Shown in pieces: positions 43,001 to 54,579 of a stretch of 64,000 nt of DNA; position 1 is the first letter of the stretch; each line of letters opens with the position of its first letter. The position numbers and the translations under genes were made by a program. Origin of the DNA: Pyricularia pennisetigena (taxonomy: Eukaryota; Ascomycota; Sordariomycetes; Magnaporthales; Pyriculariaceae); contig NW_021940919.1 of assembly GCF_004337985.1 (NCBI RefSeq), positions 1,771,874-1,835,873 of the forward strand. Direction: 5' to 3'. A model generated the notes under the pieces. The model was not told the DNA's origin. It searched no databases and saw only the letters and a program-made list of their open reading frames with translations.

Positions 43001-44422
43001 TCTCGACCGCTTACTACATCAAGAATATGGTCTCGCCGGTGCTGTTTGACGGCGCCGTCCGGGCGCTGCTGAGGGACTTTGGCACGGCGCCCGTCTTCGT
43101 CGAGATAGGACCGCACTCGACCTTTGCGGGGCCCATCCGTCAGATACTGCAATCCGAGCCGGGAGGAGACACCACAACAGCAGCAGTACATTACATCCCC
43201 ACGTTGATCCGCGACCGACACGACGCCATGGCCAGGCTCCGCCACACTGCCGGCAACCTCTGGCTGGCGGGCGTGGACGTCAACCTTGACGCCGTCAACC
43301 CAAAGGGGCGGCGCCTCGCAGATCTCCCGACCTACAAGTGGCACTACGAGCCGGGCAGGGAATACTGGACCGAGCCCCGGATATCGCTCGATCTGCGCCG
43401 GGCCGGGTTCGGCCACCACGAGATCCTCGGCTCCCGCGTTGTCGAGACGGGCGACGCCTGCCCGTCGTGGAGGTGCAGGGTGCAGATCGAAGACGTCCCG
43501 TGGCTGCGCGACCACGTCATTATGGGCGACGCCGTCTTCCCCGCGGCTGCGTATATTGTCATGGCCGGGGAGGCGCTGAGGCGGCTTGCGAGTGGGCTTG
43601 CGAGTGGCGTTGCACAGCCGGGGTTCTCGATGCGGGATCTGGAGTTTGTCGAGCCGCTGGTCCTGAGCGGCGAGGGCGTCGAGGTCGTCACGACCATGAT
43701 GCCCGTCAACCTCAGGGTGTCAAGGAGCGTAGCGGACAATTGGTTCAACTTTTCCGTGTCGTCACTGAGCAGCAGCAGCAGCAACAGCAACAGCAAGCAA
43801 TGGGTGACGCACGTCACGGGGAAATGTCGAATGGGGTGTGCCATAGACATGTCCCCCGAAGAGCTCATCCGAGCGTCCTCGCAGCAGTTGCCGCGGGCCG
43901 TGGACCCGCAAGGCTTCTATCAGACCTGGAGGCGCTACGGTCTCGAGTACGGCCCCATGTTCCGACGGTTGATGAGGGCCAGCTCAGACGTCGGCGAGCT
44001 GCGGGCGGTCGGCACAATCAACACGTGGTGTGCGCCTGACGAGAGGAGACTCTACTACCCAGCCGTCCATCCGACGGTGCTAGACTCAAGCCTGCACGTT
44101 TCTATAGTTGCGGCCTGTAATGGCCTGCAGAGAAGGTTTGACAGCGTCGCGGTCCCCAAGTCTATCCGGGAAGTATATGTCGGTGTATGCGGTGACCAGG
44201 CCGATCTTCAAGTCACGGCAGTGTGTCGCTCTGGTTCTTGTCAGACCAGTGAAGTGACGGGTGTTTATGACGGCAAAATTGCTTTCCACATGCGAGGACT
44301 TGAAGTAGCGCCAATCAGCTCTGGGACATCTATGCAAGACCCAGATCCCCATGCCGGACACGTTCTCGAATGGAAAGTCGATGTTGACCTTTGCCGCACT
44401 GTTCTTGGCCAGCGGTCAAGCG

Positions 44423-44459
<37 letters not shown>

Positions 44460-47034
44460 GATCAGCACAGATCTCGCTAGCATCCTTGACCTCCTCGGCC
44501 ACAAGAATCCCAACATGACCATCCTGGAAATCCGCTCAAGTGTTCAAGGTAAGACCACCACCGCCATATTGAGCAGTCTTGGCCCAGGAACCCAAGCCCG
44601 GCGTTATGGCACATATGTAATTGGTTGCGTCACCAAAGATGCATTGACAGCCACCAAAGCTTCTGTTGGAGCCGAAATCCCAGGACTGCAGGTTATTCGG
44701 CTGGACCTATCCCAAGACAGCTGCTCAGATAACACCTTGAGCGATTTGGCATGCGATCTTGTGATTGCCGAGCGTCGAGAAATAATATCAACCTCCTCGG
44801 AAGCAACAAATGGACGCCTAAATGTTCTAGAGAATGTCAAAAGACTACTGCGTCCCCGTGGCCGTGTCTTGGTACGCGGAGCCTCCGGCTGTGATGACGG
44901 CAACGGACCCGATATACCATGTCATGGTCCCGGAATTGCCGAGTGGGAACTTCTTAATGAGGGGGTTTGTTCACAACTCCAGCCTAGTAGTACAAGGAGC
45001 AATCTGTCCGCAGACACGAACCTTGAGCCACGGAGCGACGAAACCGCAACTACGGCCAGCCAATCGACAAAAGATGGTCGAGAAGCAAAAAGACTTGGCA
45101 TTCTGGCATATGATACCAGCCACCCAACAGTTCTCGACGCAGCACAACACATAGCTGCCCACGGCAACGACTCCCGAGGCTACGACTTGGACTGGTTCTC
45201 ACCGGGCCAGCTGCTCCCAACCAGTCAACCGGTCGTGAGCCTGCTTGACCTAGAAGGGCAGTCTTTCTTCGGTCAAATGACCGCCGACAGGTGGGCCATG
45301 ATCAAAACCTCAATCCTCTCGCTTCAGGACACGGCCGGCGGCGAGAGCGCCAAGATGCTGTGGGTCACTGGTCTCTCGCAGATCGAGTGCGCGGACGCCC
45401 AGTACTCGCTCGGGCTGGGATTTCTGCGCAGCGCCAGGCGCGAGGCTGGGGCCGACATCGTCACGGTGGAGTTGGAGGCCTTTGACGGCGAGGGATGGGA
45501 CGCCGTGGCCAAAGTGCTCGACTATCGCTTTGGGACGACTACCCGGGAAGCCGCGGCGCCTGTTGCGGAGGCCGTGGACCCGGATTGCGAATATGTCTTC
45601 TGCCGGGGCGAAGTCAGGATCCCAAGGTTCAGAAGAATCGTCATCTCTCAAGAGTTGGCCATCAAGCCAAACGGCCATGTCAACCGCGATAAGGAGTCAC
45701 CCCTGAAGAGGCTTGACAGTGAGCAGACGATCGACAATTTGATGGCGCCGAAACCTGCAACCAAAGCCTCAGGCAGACGTCAAGCCTCCATCAGATCTGA
45801 CAGAACCTACGTGATCGTGGGCGGCCTGGGAGGATTGGGTCTTTCATCCGCCAGGTTGCTCGCGGAGCGGGGTGCACGCCACCTTGTCTTCTTTTCGAGA
45901 TGGGCCGAGAGCTACCTCGACTCACACCCCGAGATCCTCACCGAGTTTTCCGCCATGTCGTGCAAAATCCAAGCCGTCTCCGGCAGCGTCGACGCCATCG
46001 ACGACGTGCGGGCCATGGTAGCCACGGCATCCAATCCGCCCATCGCCGGGGTCATACATTCCGCCATGGTGCTGCAAGACGAGGCCCTCGCCGACATGAC
46101 CTTTGCGCAGTGGCAGGCCGTGCTCGACCCCAAGGTCAAGGGGGTGTGGAACCTGCACGACGCGCTGGCCGAGCAACAGCAGCGACGCGGGCCCGCGCCG
46201 TCGCCGCCCGACTTCTTTGTGCTCTTCAGCTCGCTGAACGGGCTGGGTGGGCAGATGCGCCAGGCCAACTACGCCGCGGCCAGCAGCTTCCTCGACGCGT
46301 TTGCGCAGGTCCGTCGCCGCGGCGGGCTGCCCTGCTCCGTCGTCGATATCGGTCTCGTCGAGGACGTCGGGGTGCTGAGCAGGGACAGGCGGCGCCTCGC
46401 TGCCCTCCGCGCCGAGGCGCTGCACTGCCTGCACGAGCGGGACCTGCTCGACGCCCTGGAGCTGGCGATGCTGCAGAGCAGCAGCGTGGTGGACGGCGGT
46501 CGGGCTGGCTCGTTTGTCAGCGCCGGGCAGGTCGCCATCGGTCTGGGCGCCGTGGCTGCGGCGCGGCGGCGGGTGGCGGCAGACAGATCCGGCTGGACCA
46601 GAGACCCGCGCCTCCTTGCCCACCACGTCGGCGCCGCCAAGACCACGGCCGGCGCGGACGGCGACGCCTCAGCTCGGCTGAGGGGGCTGCTCCAGTGCTG
46701 TGCGCAAGGCGACGTGCCCCTCTCCGTGGCGGAAGAAGCTGCCAGTCTTTTAGGGCACCAGGTCGCCACGATTCTCCGAGGGTTCCTGATGCAGGGCGAG
46801 GCCGGCGCGGTGGATGTGAACGTGTCCATGAGAAAGCTCGGCGTGGATTCTCTAGTCAGCATCGAGCTGCGGAACCTGCTGCGGAGGAAGTTTGGCCTGG
46901 CTGGGTTGCAGGTGCAGCACGTCCGCGACTCTGCGACGCCGGCCGAACTGGCGAGGCTGGCTGTCGACAGAATGCTGCTGGCGGCTGGGGAGAATCCGAG
47001 GTCTCGAATGCCGGCTGGAGTTCCGCCTGTCTGA
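40034..47034 (+). CDS. Reducing polyketide synthase KS-AT-DH-(MT)-KR-ACP, no ER
   Basis: Six exons fit: 40034-40617, 40891-41344, 41409-41477, 41539-41662, 41738-42334 and 42407-47034. They total 6456 bases, or 2151 residues. Domains: KS about 45-470 (AIAIVGMG, active Cys202 in RTACSSS, HATGT, NIGHGEG); AT about 560-900 (GHSSGE, Ser656); DH about 960-1250 (His979 in [11 protein letters not shown], Asp1169 in [10 protein letters not shown]); a methyltransferase-like stretch about 1300-1430 whose SAM loop reads [12 protein letters not shown], so probably inactive; a structural KR part to about 1685; KR about 1741-1990 (GGLGGLG, Ser and Tyr1898 in the ANYAAAS block); ACP at the end (GVDSL, Ser2091). 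No enoylreductase lies between the two KR parts and no release domain is present. Expected product: a partly reduced polyene-type chain, with enoyl reduction only if a separate ER acts. ATG 40007 is an alternative start. Confidence 0.93.
40626..40808. other. Assembly gap (183 N) inside PKS intron 1
   Basis: The N run falls between a GTCAGT donor at 40618 and an acceptor after GCTAACAGCTTGAAACAG at 40890. The coding sequence on both sides joins as [16 protein letters not shown], the expected KS order. The gap therefore most likely removes only intron sequence. Its true length is unknown. Confidence 0.8.
44424..44457. repeat. (AAC)n tract coding poly-Asn in the PKS
   Basis: About eleven AAC/AAT codons encode a poly-asparagine linker between the DH and methyltransferase-like regions. 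Confidence 0.95.
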
Positions 47035-47874
47035 CCAGAGTGCCATGGACTTTTTGTTCGGCATATTCAATATTTTCAATATTTTTTTATAGGTTATATG
47101 AATCTCTAGCAATATACGATGTGAAATGGCTGCTTATTCCTTGAGGAATGAATTCAAAGCAGTCGACGAGATAAATACAAATAACAGATGTCCGATATGC
47201 CTTTCGCCCGTATTTTGCCGTATTTAAATTTTAAACAAAACAAATCACATACATGTCGTTCTATTTCTAGTGGGGGTGTGGTGAAAATAAAGGTCAACAC
47301 CAAGCTTTTCCAAGATAAGCTTCTGTTGGGCCGCTCTCTTGCGCCCTCTTGGGGATGAGCAGCACACTGTGTCATCCAGATCCAACCAAGATGTTGGCCT
47401 TGGTCTGATCTAGTTTGTCGTTGGCGCCATTTCTCGTTGACCTGATTTGCCCGCACAAACAAGGGAACACCCCACGATTTTCCTGGTCTTGCCGCAACAC
47501 AAGAACATTACTGTGGGCTTACGCAAGTAAGAAAGAGCGCCGGTTCAGGAAAATGACCGATTATTGCCACTGCTGTCGGCCGTAAGCCAGGCTCAAGTAA
47601 TCTGACTACAGTAATTTACGGCACGAAGTAGATTTCTACGGTGGTTGTTTGTTGCAAGGTTTTTTTCTGGTGTGTTTAAGGTTTTCCATAGGCCAAATGA
47701 GCCAAGTTTTATCAAAAGTGATAGCATTTTGTGTTTACTGGGTTTACAAAATTACAAGAATCAAAGAGTTTAGAAGTAACAATCCAGATTATATTGATTT
47801 GAATATATATCATTGACAAAACGCCCATTATAATTCGACGGGACACCAACAACACAAAAAATACGCCCGATGCC

Positions 47875-47908
<34 letters not shown>

Positions 47909-47950
47909 AACAACATCTAATAGTAAACATCCTCCAATAAAGAGTTCAAC
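47035..47950. other. Convergent spacer between PKS and amylase
   Basis: AT-rich 3' flank region with a 31-base A run at 47876-47906. No gene seen. Confidence 0.5.
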
Positions 47951-50120
47951 TCATAGCGACACCAAGCGATCCACGGCCTCCCTCCCTTGGGCCGCCTCGT
48001 GAACCCAAACGCTCACTCCCCTCGACCCGACAGGAAACTCTCCGTAGCCGGCAGCATCGATGACGACGGTGCCCCAGACCTGCCGAAGCAGATCGGTCCA
48101 GCGCTCGCCGGCATGGGCGGAGCCGACGCGCATGCGCCTGACGGCGCGCTCGAAGCCCGTGTTGGCCACGACGGCCAGGCCCGCACCGCCGGACCGCGCG
48201 GCGTGTCCGAAGCGCGTGAAGCCGACGCAGGTCTGCGCGCCCTTGCCCGCGAAGTAGGCCGCCTCGGTGCCGTACGCCCAGAGCCGGCGCGCCAGCATCA
48301 GGCGCGCCGTGAGGAGGCCGCCGAGCGGCGCCGGGCCCGGCCGCGAGGGGAGCAGCGTGCCGTACAGGTCGCACCAGAACACGCAGGGCGTGCCGTGGTT
48401 GGCGCGCAGCAGGATCATGGCGTAGGCGATCGGGATGAAGAAGGGCTCTACTGGTGTCTGTGGGCCGGGAGGGCGAAACAGTTGGTGTATTGTCAGTGGA
48501 CTGGCTTGTTTTGCACATTGCCGAACACGGGAGGGGAGAGGCCGGCGCTTACCTCTAGGGTCTGTCCGGTTTGCTTGGATCGATGTTAGTGGTTTGTTTC
48601 TTGGGGGTTCATAACAACTCTTGGGTAAAGCTTACTGTGTCGTGGTTCACAACGAATGTCTACAACATCAGGCAATGGTTAGCTCATGTCATGGTCGGCT
48701 TTTGGCAAAAGAAACGCATTACTTACGACTGCATTATTAGGTTTTATGGCCGCCAGCGTGTTTTCAAAAACCCTTCTCAAATCTGGCTGCTCGCCCCGTG
48801 AGATGCGGGAAAAGCTCTCGACAAGAGGCACATCGACGAGCGATACTCGGTGGTCCAGCCGCTCAATGTACCCAAGCAGGGCCTTGACATCCCCACTCCA
48901 GTACTCGCCGAGGAGGAGCCAGTCCCGCCCTACGGTATTCTGGATGACACTCACGAAATCACGCATAAAAGATGCCGAGATGTGCTTGACGGCGTCCAGA
49001 CGAAGCCCGCCCAGCTTCATCTGGGACGCGAGCCACTGCACCCAGTGGAAGAAGTTGCGCCGGACTTCGGGGTGGCTGTGGTCGATGTCGGTGCACATGC
49101 TGAGGCGGATGAGGCAGCAGGTTATTAGATGGTTGAAACCAAACGATTCGACAAGAAAAGAAAAGAAAGGAAAACAAGAGCTTACAGAAAATCATAATTG
49201 CCGAATTCTCCATCCACATCGCGTGCCCACTCTTTGCCAAGAAACTTCCAAATACCATTGGTCTTGGAAGCCTGATCATAGTCGACACCAGTAAAATGCT
49301 GTGCGGACCACTTGAGCGGACTATACGTGTCGCCTCGACCTGGGAAGTTGAATTTGGTCCAAGCCTCAATCTGGTGTGGCGTGCTTATTTCTTGGCGGCG
49401 GTCTGAAAAAGAAACCCAAGGACGGTTAGTTTAAACTACGTCCAGTAATAATCCTCGGAGTTTTTCTTTCTTTTTCTTTTTTTTCTCTTTTCTTTTATTT
49501 TCTTTTCTTTAAAAAAAAGAAGAAAAAAAAAAAAAAAACGCGCGCCGTTTGTCGGCTGAAAATTCCAACAGTCAAAAAAAAAAAAAAAAAAGTCAAAAAG
49601 CAACCCCCGTCCCGCACCTACCATCAGGGTCAACATTAACTGCCAAGACAGCCTCCGTCTCATCGGCACCCGTCATGTGATTAAGCACAGCATCAAACAG
49701 AATCTTAACGCCGTGCCTGTCGGCGACTCCCACGAGCTCCAGCAGCTCCTGCTTGGACCCCCATTTCGTCTGCCTGGCGCCGCGCTGGTCGAACTCGCCC
49801 AGGTCGTACAGGTCGTAGACGTCGTAGCCGTTGCTCGTGTACCAGGCACCCTTGCACGCGGGCGGGATCCAGAGGTCGGTGACGCCGAGCGCGGCCAGGC
49901 TGGGGATCTTGTCGGCCAGCCGGCGCCAGTGGTTGTGCTCGGCCGGGAGGTACCACTCAAAGGCCTCGAACAGCGTCCGGTTGCGCGGACACGGCCCGTC
50001 GTCCGGCACCACGTACAGCTGCTCCATCTTGGCGGCCGGATGGCCGTTGCATGTGGCGTCGCCGTTGGCGAAGTGCTGTGGCTGATGCCCGCCGTTGACG
50101 GGTGGCGCTGGGAAATGCAT
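47951..50120 (-). CDS. amyD: Intracellular GH13 alpha-amylase, AmyD type
   Basis: Six exons fit: 50120-49622, 49402-49186, 49099-48727, 48659-48636, 48573-48553 and 48457-47951. The total is 1641 bases, giving 546 residues. No signal peptide is present. The blocks TLFEAFEWYLPAEHNHWRRL, GYDVYDLYDLGEFDQRG and DAVLNHMTGADETE match the cytoplasmic, bacterial-type GH13 subfamily that includes Aspergillus AmyD and AmyA. Catalytic residues are the nucleophile Asp274 (GLRLDAVKHI), acid/base Glu304 (LLGEYWSGD) and Asp370 (NHD). Two micro-exons of 24 and 21 bases encode exactly TFVVNHDT and QTGQTLE, the conserved region around Asp370. In Aspergillus such enzymes affect alpha-1,3-glucan level and chain length; a similar role here is inferred from the neighbouring synthase. 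Intron 1 is 219 bp and full of A and T runs. The ATG at 50120 is the first in frame. Confidence 0.9.
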
Positions 50121-51107
50121 GTTAATCACCTCAAAAGGAACCTCGAAGGGCTTTGCTTGCACATGTGATTGGCCGTCATTTCGGGGGTTTTAATTTCATT
50201 TCTCTCGTCCCATTTCTTGTCTTTTTTTTTTTTTTTTTTTGCTTTTGCTTTTGGCGTCCTACTCACGCCTTCTGGCATCAAATCTCCTTTTTTTTGTCTA
50301 TTTTTGGGAACTTGGTCGCGTTTCATCGAATAGGGGCGCGCGCAACAACTTTTCGTACGTACGCAGTCACGTAACCACCCACCATCCACCACCCACACCC
50401 AACATGTGCCCCCAGACCAGGGGAAAGAAGACTTGGCAGCACGTGACGGAGAATACGAACATAAATATCCCTGTGTGTGTTGGTGATGGGTAGACAGACT
50501 TGGGACTTAGTCAGACGGAATTCCCATTTCCCAACCACCCCCCGGCAGTTTTTTGAATTTTGTTCTTTTGTCAGAAACAAAGAGAAGGATGAGGGAAGCG
50601 AGTGGAGGAGGACCGGGCGGGGCAGGTAATCAGACAGCGGTCGGTACCAACCATGACTCGAAGTCTGATTCGCAGGCGCTCGACGAGGCCCGGCCCAGAG
50701 GTAATGAAAAGGAAATGGATCCTTTTTCATGCAGGGGAGTGAGTGGGTGGTGGTATTACCGGAATCCACAAACGAATTTCATCTAGCTTACCACGGTAAC
50801 TGCCCCTCCAAACTGGAGCCGCGGTATTGCGGAGCGCTTGTCGGGGCAGAGTGTCCGATAAGTGTTCCCCTTTTTTTTTTTTTCGCCTGTGAATTTTTTT
50901 TTTCGTCCCCGTTTTGTTTCCTTCTCCTTCTTTTTTTTTGCGCTACGGACTCCGCGTCGATTCGCTCATTCATACACTCCTTCGATAATACTACCCCAAC
51001 TAACTCACCCAGTCGCTCCTTTTTGTTGCATTCTGCAGGACCAACTAGTCATTCGCTCCTTTAGGCAAACCCATTTTTAAGCCACGTTCTTTTCTTGTCG
51101 TTGCACC
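50121..51107. promoter_or_regulatory. Divergent spacer between AmyD and Kre9/Knh1-like genes
   Basis: The two flanking genes read away from this 1.0 kb stretch, so it carries both promoters. T runs near 50222-50240 and 50870-50884. No specific site identified. Confidence 0.4.
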
Positions 51108-52113
51108 ATGCACGCCTCCACAATTGCCCTGACCGTCTTTGGTGCTGCTGGCATTGCCTCGGCCATTCGGTTCACGTCCCCTGTTGCAAACGCGACAGTG
51201 ACCCGCGGAGAGGCGAAACACGAGGTCTCCTGGTCCAGCGTTGACACGGACCCGGAGCGCTTCAGCCTCTACCTGGTCAACTTTGTCAACTGGCCTCCCT
51301 ACTACCAGCAGCTTGCGACCAACGTCGAGACTGCTGCGGGTGCTGCTGAGATCCGCATCCCGTGCGACTTGGACGTATCTGGTGGATACCAGATGTAAGG
51401 AGCCCCTGTTTTCTTTGGTTAACTTGTTGATTTTGCTTGTTTTTGCCACGCATCTTTGTTGCTTTGAGATCGGTATTATCGAGATCAGCATCGTAGTATT
51501 TTGGATCAAGGAAGAATAAGAAAAAAAAAAAAAAAACAAGGTAAAAAAGAGAGGAAAGAAATATTGACCCAAAGATCTACACCCCCCCTCCCGCAGCAAC
51601 GCGATCAACGGCACAAACGTCTACGTAATCTATGCACAGACGCCCAAGTTCAGCATCGCCGGCGCAAGCTGCCAGGACCCCGTGGCGGCCGAGCCGTCCA
51701 CGTGCGCCTCCGCCGTGACCGTCACGGCGACGGCGACCGTCACGACGACCGTCACGGTGAGCCCAAACCCTCTCCACCCTCAGACCAATGGCACTTTTGT
51801 CCCGCGCCCCCCGGCGGTGACCTCGGCCGCCGCCGCCGTCACCACCACTCCCACAGTGCCCCGTGTTAACCCCGGTACCTGTCCCGACACCGTCGGTTGG
51901 GGTACATCAGGCTACGGCTCTCCCGTAACTTTGACCGCGGTGCCGCACCCGCCCGGCGAGCCCACCGCTCCCGCCGTCAACAACGCTGTTATGAGCACCC
52001 CCGTGCCGTCGTCAGTCGCCGAGAGGACTGTCGGTAACGTCGTGTACCAGACCGTCTACATGGACCTGGCCGACTACCTCGCCAAGGGTGGTTCGTGCGG
52101 CTGTGACGCATAA
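51108..52113 (+). CDS. Kre9/Knh1-like secreted Ser/Thr-rich protein
   Basis: Two exons, 51108-51394 and 51597-52113 (GTAAGG..CGCAG intron of 202 bp, phase 2), encode 267 residues. Residues 1-19 are a signal peptide. The domain at about 20-125 (IRFTSPVANATVTRGEAKHEVSWSS, FSLYLVNFVNWPPYYQQLA, INGTNVYVIYAQTPKFSIAG) matches the N-terminal domain of the fungal Kre9/Knh1-like Ser-Thr-rich GPI-anchored family, linked in yeast to beta-1,6-glucan. The remainder is a Thr/Pro/Val-rich stretch ending LAKGGSCGCDA. No hydrophobic GPI-anchor tail is visible, so it may be secreted or held by cysteine bonds. It sits between AmyD and the GPI amylase, hinting at a wall role, which is inference. Confidence 0.78.
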
Positions 52114-52819
52114 GACACTGTGGTAATTTACAACCATTACAACATAGCACAGTACAGTATGGTGGCGATTTGGAGGGGTGGAAAAGGAGGGCGGGTAACA
52201 TGTTCCGGAGCCGCAGGAATCTTGGGGGGTGGTGGGATAGTGCGAAATGTTGTGGGGGGTGTGGGGTGGGTTTGTGTTGCTTCTCGATGTTCTAACATTC
52301 TTCTGGTGTGCAGTTTGGCGTCGGCATCTGATTGAGCGTGGGTTTTGCTTCCGAAACCGGTTGTGACATTAGAGCTAGACTACTACTGTAGTAACATTTT
52401 TGCCAAAAAGAGAAAAAAAAAGAAAAGAAAGAAAAAAAAAAAAAAACAAAAGCATGCCATTATTGTTTAGTGTTTACAGGTAAATAAAAGGCTAATGTAT
52501 TTATTTTTTTGGTAGCATCAGCTAGCCGCTGCTAAACCTTTATTTACTTGTTTCGTATATATTTTGTCCTAGTAAAAACTCCCGGCTTTATGTTTGACTC
52601 TGTTTCTTTCCCCTCCATGAGCCGACATGGTCAGCGCGATTAAACATGATTAAGAGTTTACATAGATACAAAGGTATTAGAAGTATCAGCAACATATACA
52701 AAGCGCCCGCACCACAGAGTGCAATGTCAGCCGAGAGGAAAACAAAAAAAAAAAAAAGAAAAAAAAAGGCCCTTTGCTTGGCCTTTTTTTTTTTTTTTCT
52801 TTTTCTTTGTTCTTTTTTT
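52114..52819. other. Convergent spacer
   Basis: 3' ends of the Kre9/Knh1-like and GPI-amylase genes. A and T runs near 52420-52446 and 52742-52796. Confidence 0.5.
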
Positions 52820-54517
52820 TTACATGACAAACATCAACGATACCGCCACGGCAACCAGACCCATCAGCCCACCAGCCCTGACGCCACCGGCACCGTTGAG
52901 CGACTGCGAAGACAGGCCGTCCTTGCAGAGCCCGCTGCCCTTGAGGCTCGACTGCAGGGCGTAGACGCGGGGCTCGCCCTTGGACATGGGCATGGTGACG
53001 ACGCCGGAGCCGTCGGCCTTGGCGGTCTTGCAGGTCAGGATCTCGACGACCTCGTCGCCGGACCCGAAGCCCTTGGGGACCTGCATGTTGTAGCTGTCGC
53101 CCTTGCTGCTCTTGTTGCTGATGCAGAAGACGAGCTGGCTGCCGTCGGGGCCCTTGCGCATGCAGTAGTGGTTGTCGTCCACCATGAGCTCCTGCGCCAG
53201 CGTGTTGGCGTAGGTGCCGTTGGACGCCTTGTTGGCCGCGTTGCGGGCCTTGTTGAGCGTCGCCGTCAGCACGTACAGTTCCGACTTTTCGTCGTACTTG
53301 GACGTCCAGAGAGGCTCGCGGTTGAACGGGGTGTCGCCGCCGTTGAAGTGCTGCTCCTGGCCTTGGTAGACTGAAAGTGGCGGCGTAGGATGATTAGCGA
53401 TTAGATCATTACACACTTTTACGTAATGGGATGGAATTGGAATTCTCTCTCAAAACAAAACAAACTCACCAGTAGGAATACCGTCAGTCATCAGGATATA
53501 AGCCATGGCGTTCTTGGCCAGGGCCATGTCCTTGTTGGCAGAAGCAAAGCGCGGCATGTCGTGATTCTCGACAAAGCTGCCGAGGGCGAGGGTGTCGTTG
53601 CAGCCAGACTGGGCACTCTTGTGGATGGCGGCCAGGCTCTTCATGGAGCCGCCGTTGAAGACGGTGTTGATCTTGTAGTACTCGAGGTAGTTGGGCATGC
53701 CCGGCAGCTGGCCCTGGTTCTGGTAGGGGCAGAAATCACCAATCTCGCCCGTCAGGATCTCTCCCCAGGTGAAGACGCCGGCGGCCTTGACAAAGGGCCC
53801 GAGGAAGGACGGGTTGACGTGCTTGGCGGCGTCGATGCGGAGGCCGTCGATGGAGTAGTTGGACACGAGTTCCTTGACCCATTTGTTCAGCTCGTTGGAC
53901 ACGTCCGGGGTCTCGGTGGCCAGGTCGGCCAGGGCGACGCCGTAGGGGTACAGCCAACACTCCTGGATGTTGGTGTGGTCCGGGTTGTCCCACTGGGTGA
54001 CGTTGCAGTACGGGTGGAAGTACTTCTTGTCGTTGAAGGGGTTGAACTTGGAATAGTCAACCTTGGGCGGGATGATGTTGTCGAACTTCTGCGCCATGTT
54101 GTTGACGACGACGTCGACCATGATGTACATGTCGCGCTTGTGCAGCTCGTCGATGAGCTTCTTCAAGTCGTCCTTGGTTCCAAACCTGTCGTTGATGGCA
54201 TAGTTGTCGACGGACCAGTAGCCGTGGTAGGCCTCGCCGACTGCCGTGTCGTCGTCGATGTTCTTGACGATGGGGCTGATCTGGATTGCCGTGAAGCCGA
54301 GGTTCTGGATGTAGTCGAGCTTCTTGAGGAGACCGGCCCAGGTTCCTCCGCAAAACTTTTGAGCCTCACATGTCGCCGTCAGTGAGCCGTCGGTACGGGC
54401 GTAACGGTCAGTCATCAGCTGGTAGACCGATCTACCCTTCCATTGTTCAATGGTTGCGGCATCAGTCAGAGTCAAAAGGGCCGAGGCGGCGACCCAAGCC
54501 GAGTGGAAAAAGCGCAT
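52820..54517 (-). CDS. agtA: GPI-anchored GH13 amylase, AgtA type
   Basis: Two exons, 54517-53470 and 53370-52820 (GTGAGT..TTCAG, phase 1), encode 532 residues. Residues 1-20 are a signal peptide. The GH13 fungal-amylase fold follows (RSVYQLMTDRYARTDG, CGGTWAGLLKKLDYIQNLGF). Catalytic Asp229 (GLRIDAAKHV), Glu253 (TWGEILTG) and Asp320 (VENHDMPRF) are present. Conserved region I reads DVVVNN (135-140), with Asn140 where amylases have a substrate-binding His. The C-terminus (LNGAGG then a hydrophobic LMGLVAVAVSLMFVM tail) is a GPI-attachment signal. This combination fits the wall-anchored 4-alpha-glucanotransferase AgtA group of Aspergillus rather than a digestive amylase. A role in remodelling alpha-glucan near the wall is inferred from the family and from the divergent alpha-glucan synthase gene. 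Confidence 0.9.
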
Positions 54518-54571
54518 ATTGGCTTTTGTGGCGACAGAGACGCGAACGAGTGATTAGTCTTCTGTCGGAAG

Positions 54572-54579
54572 TTTATATA
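54572..54579 (-). promoter_or_regulatory. Candidate TATA box of the GPI amylase gene
   Basis: TATATAAA on the minus strand, 55 bases upstream of the start codon at 54517, a position that allows only a short leader. Confidence 0.5.
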
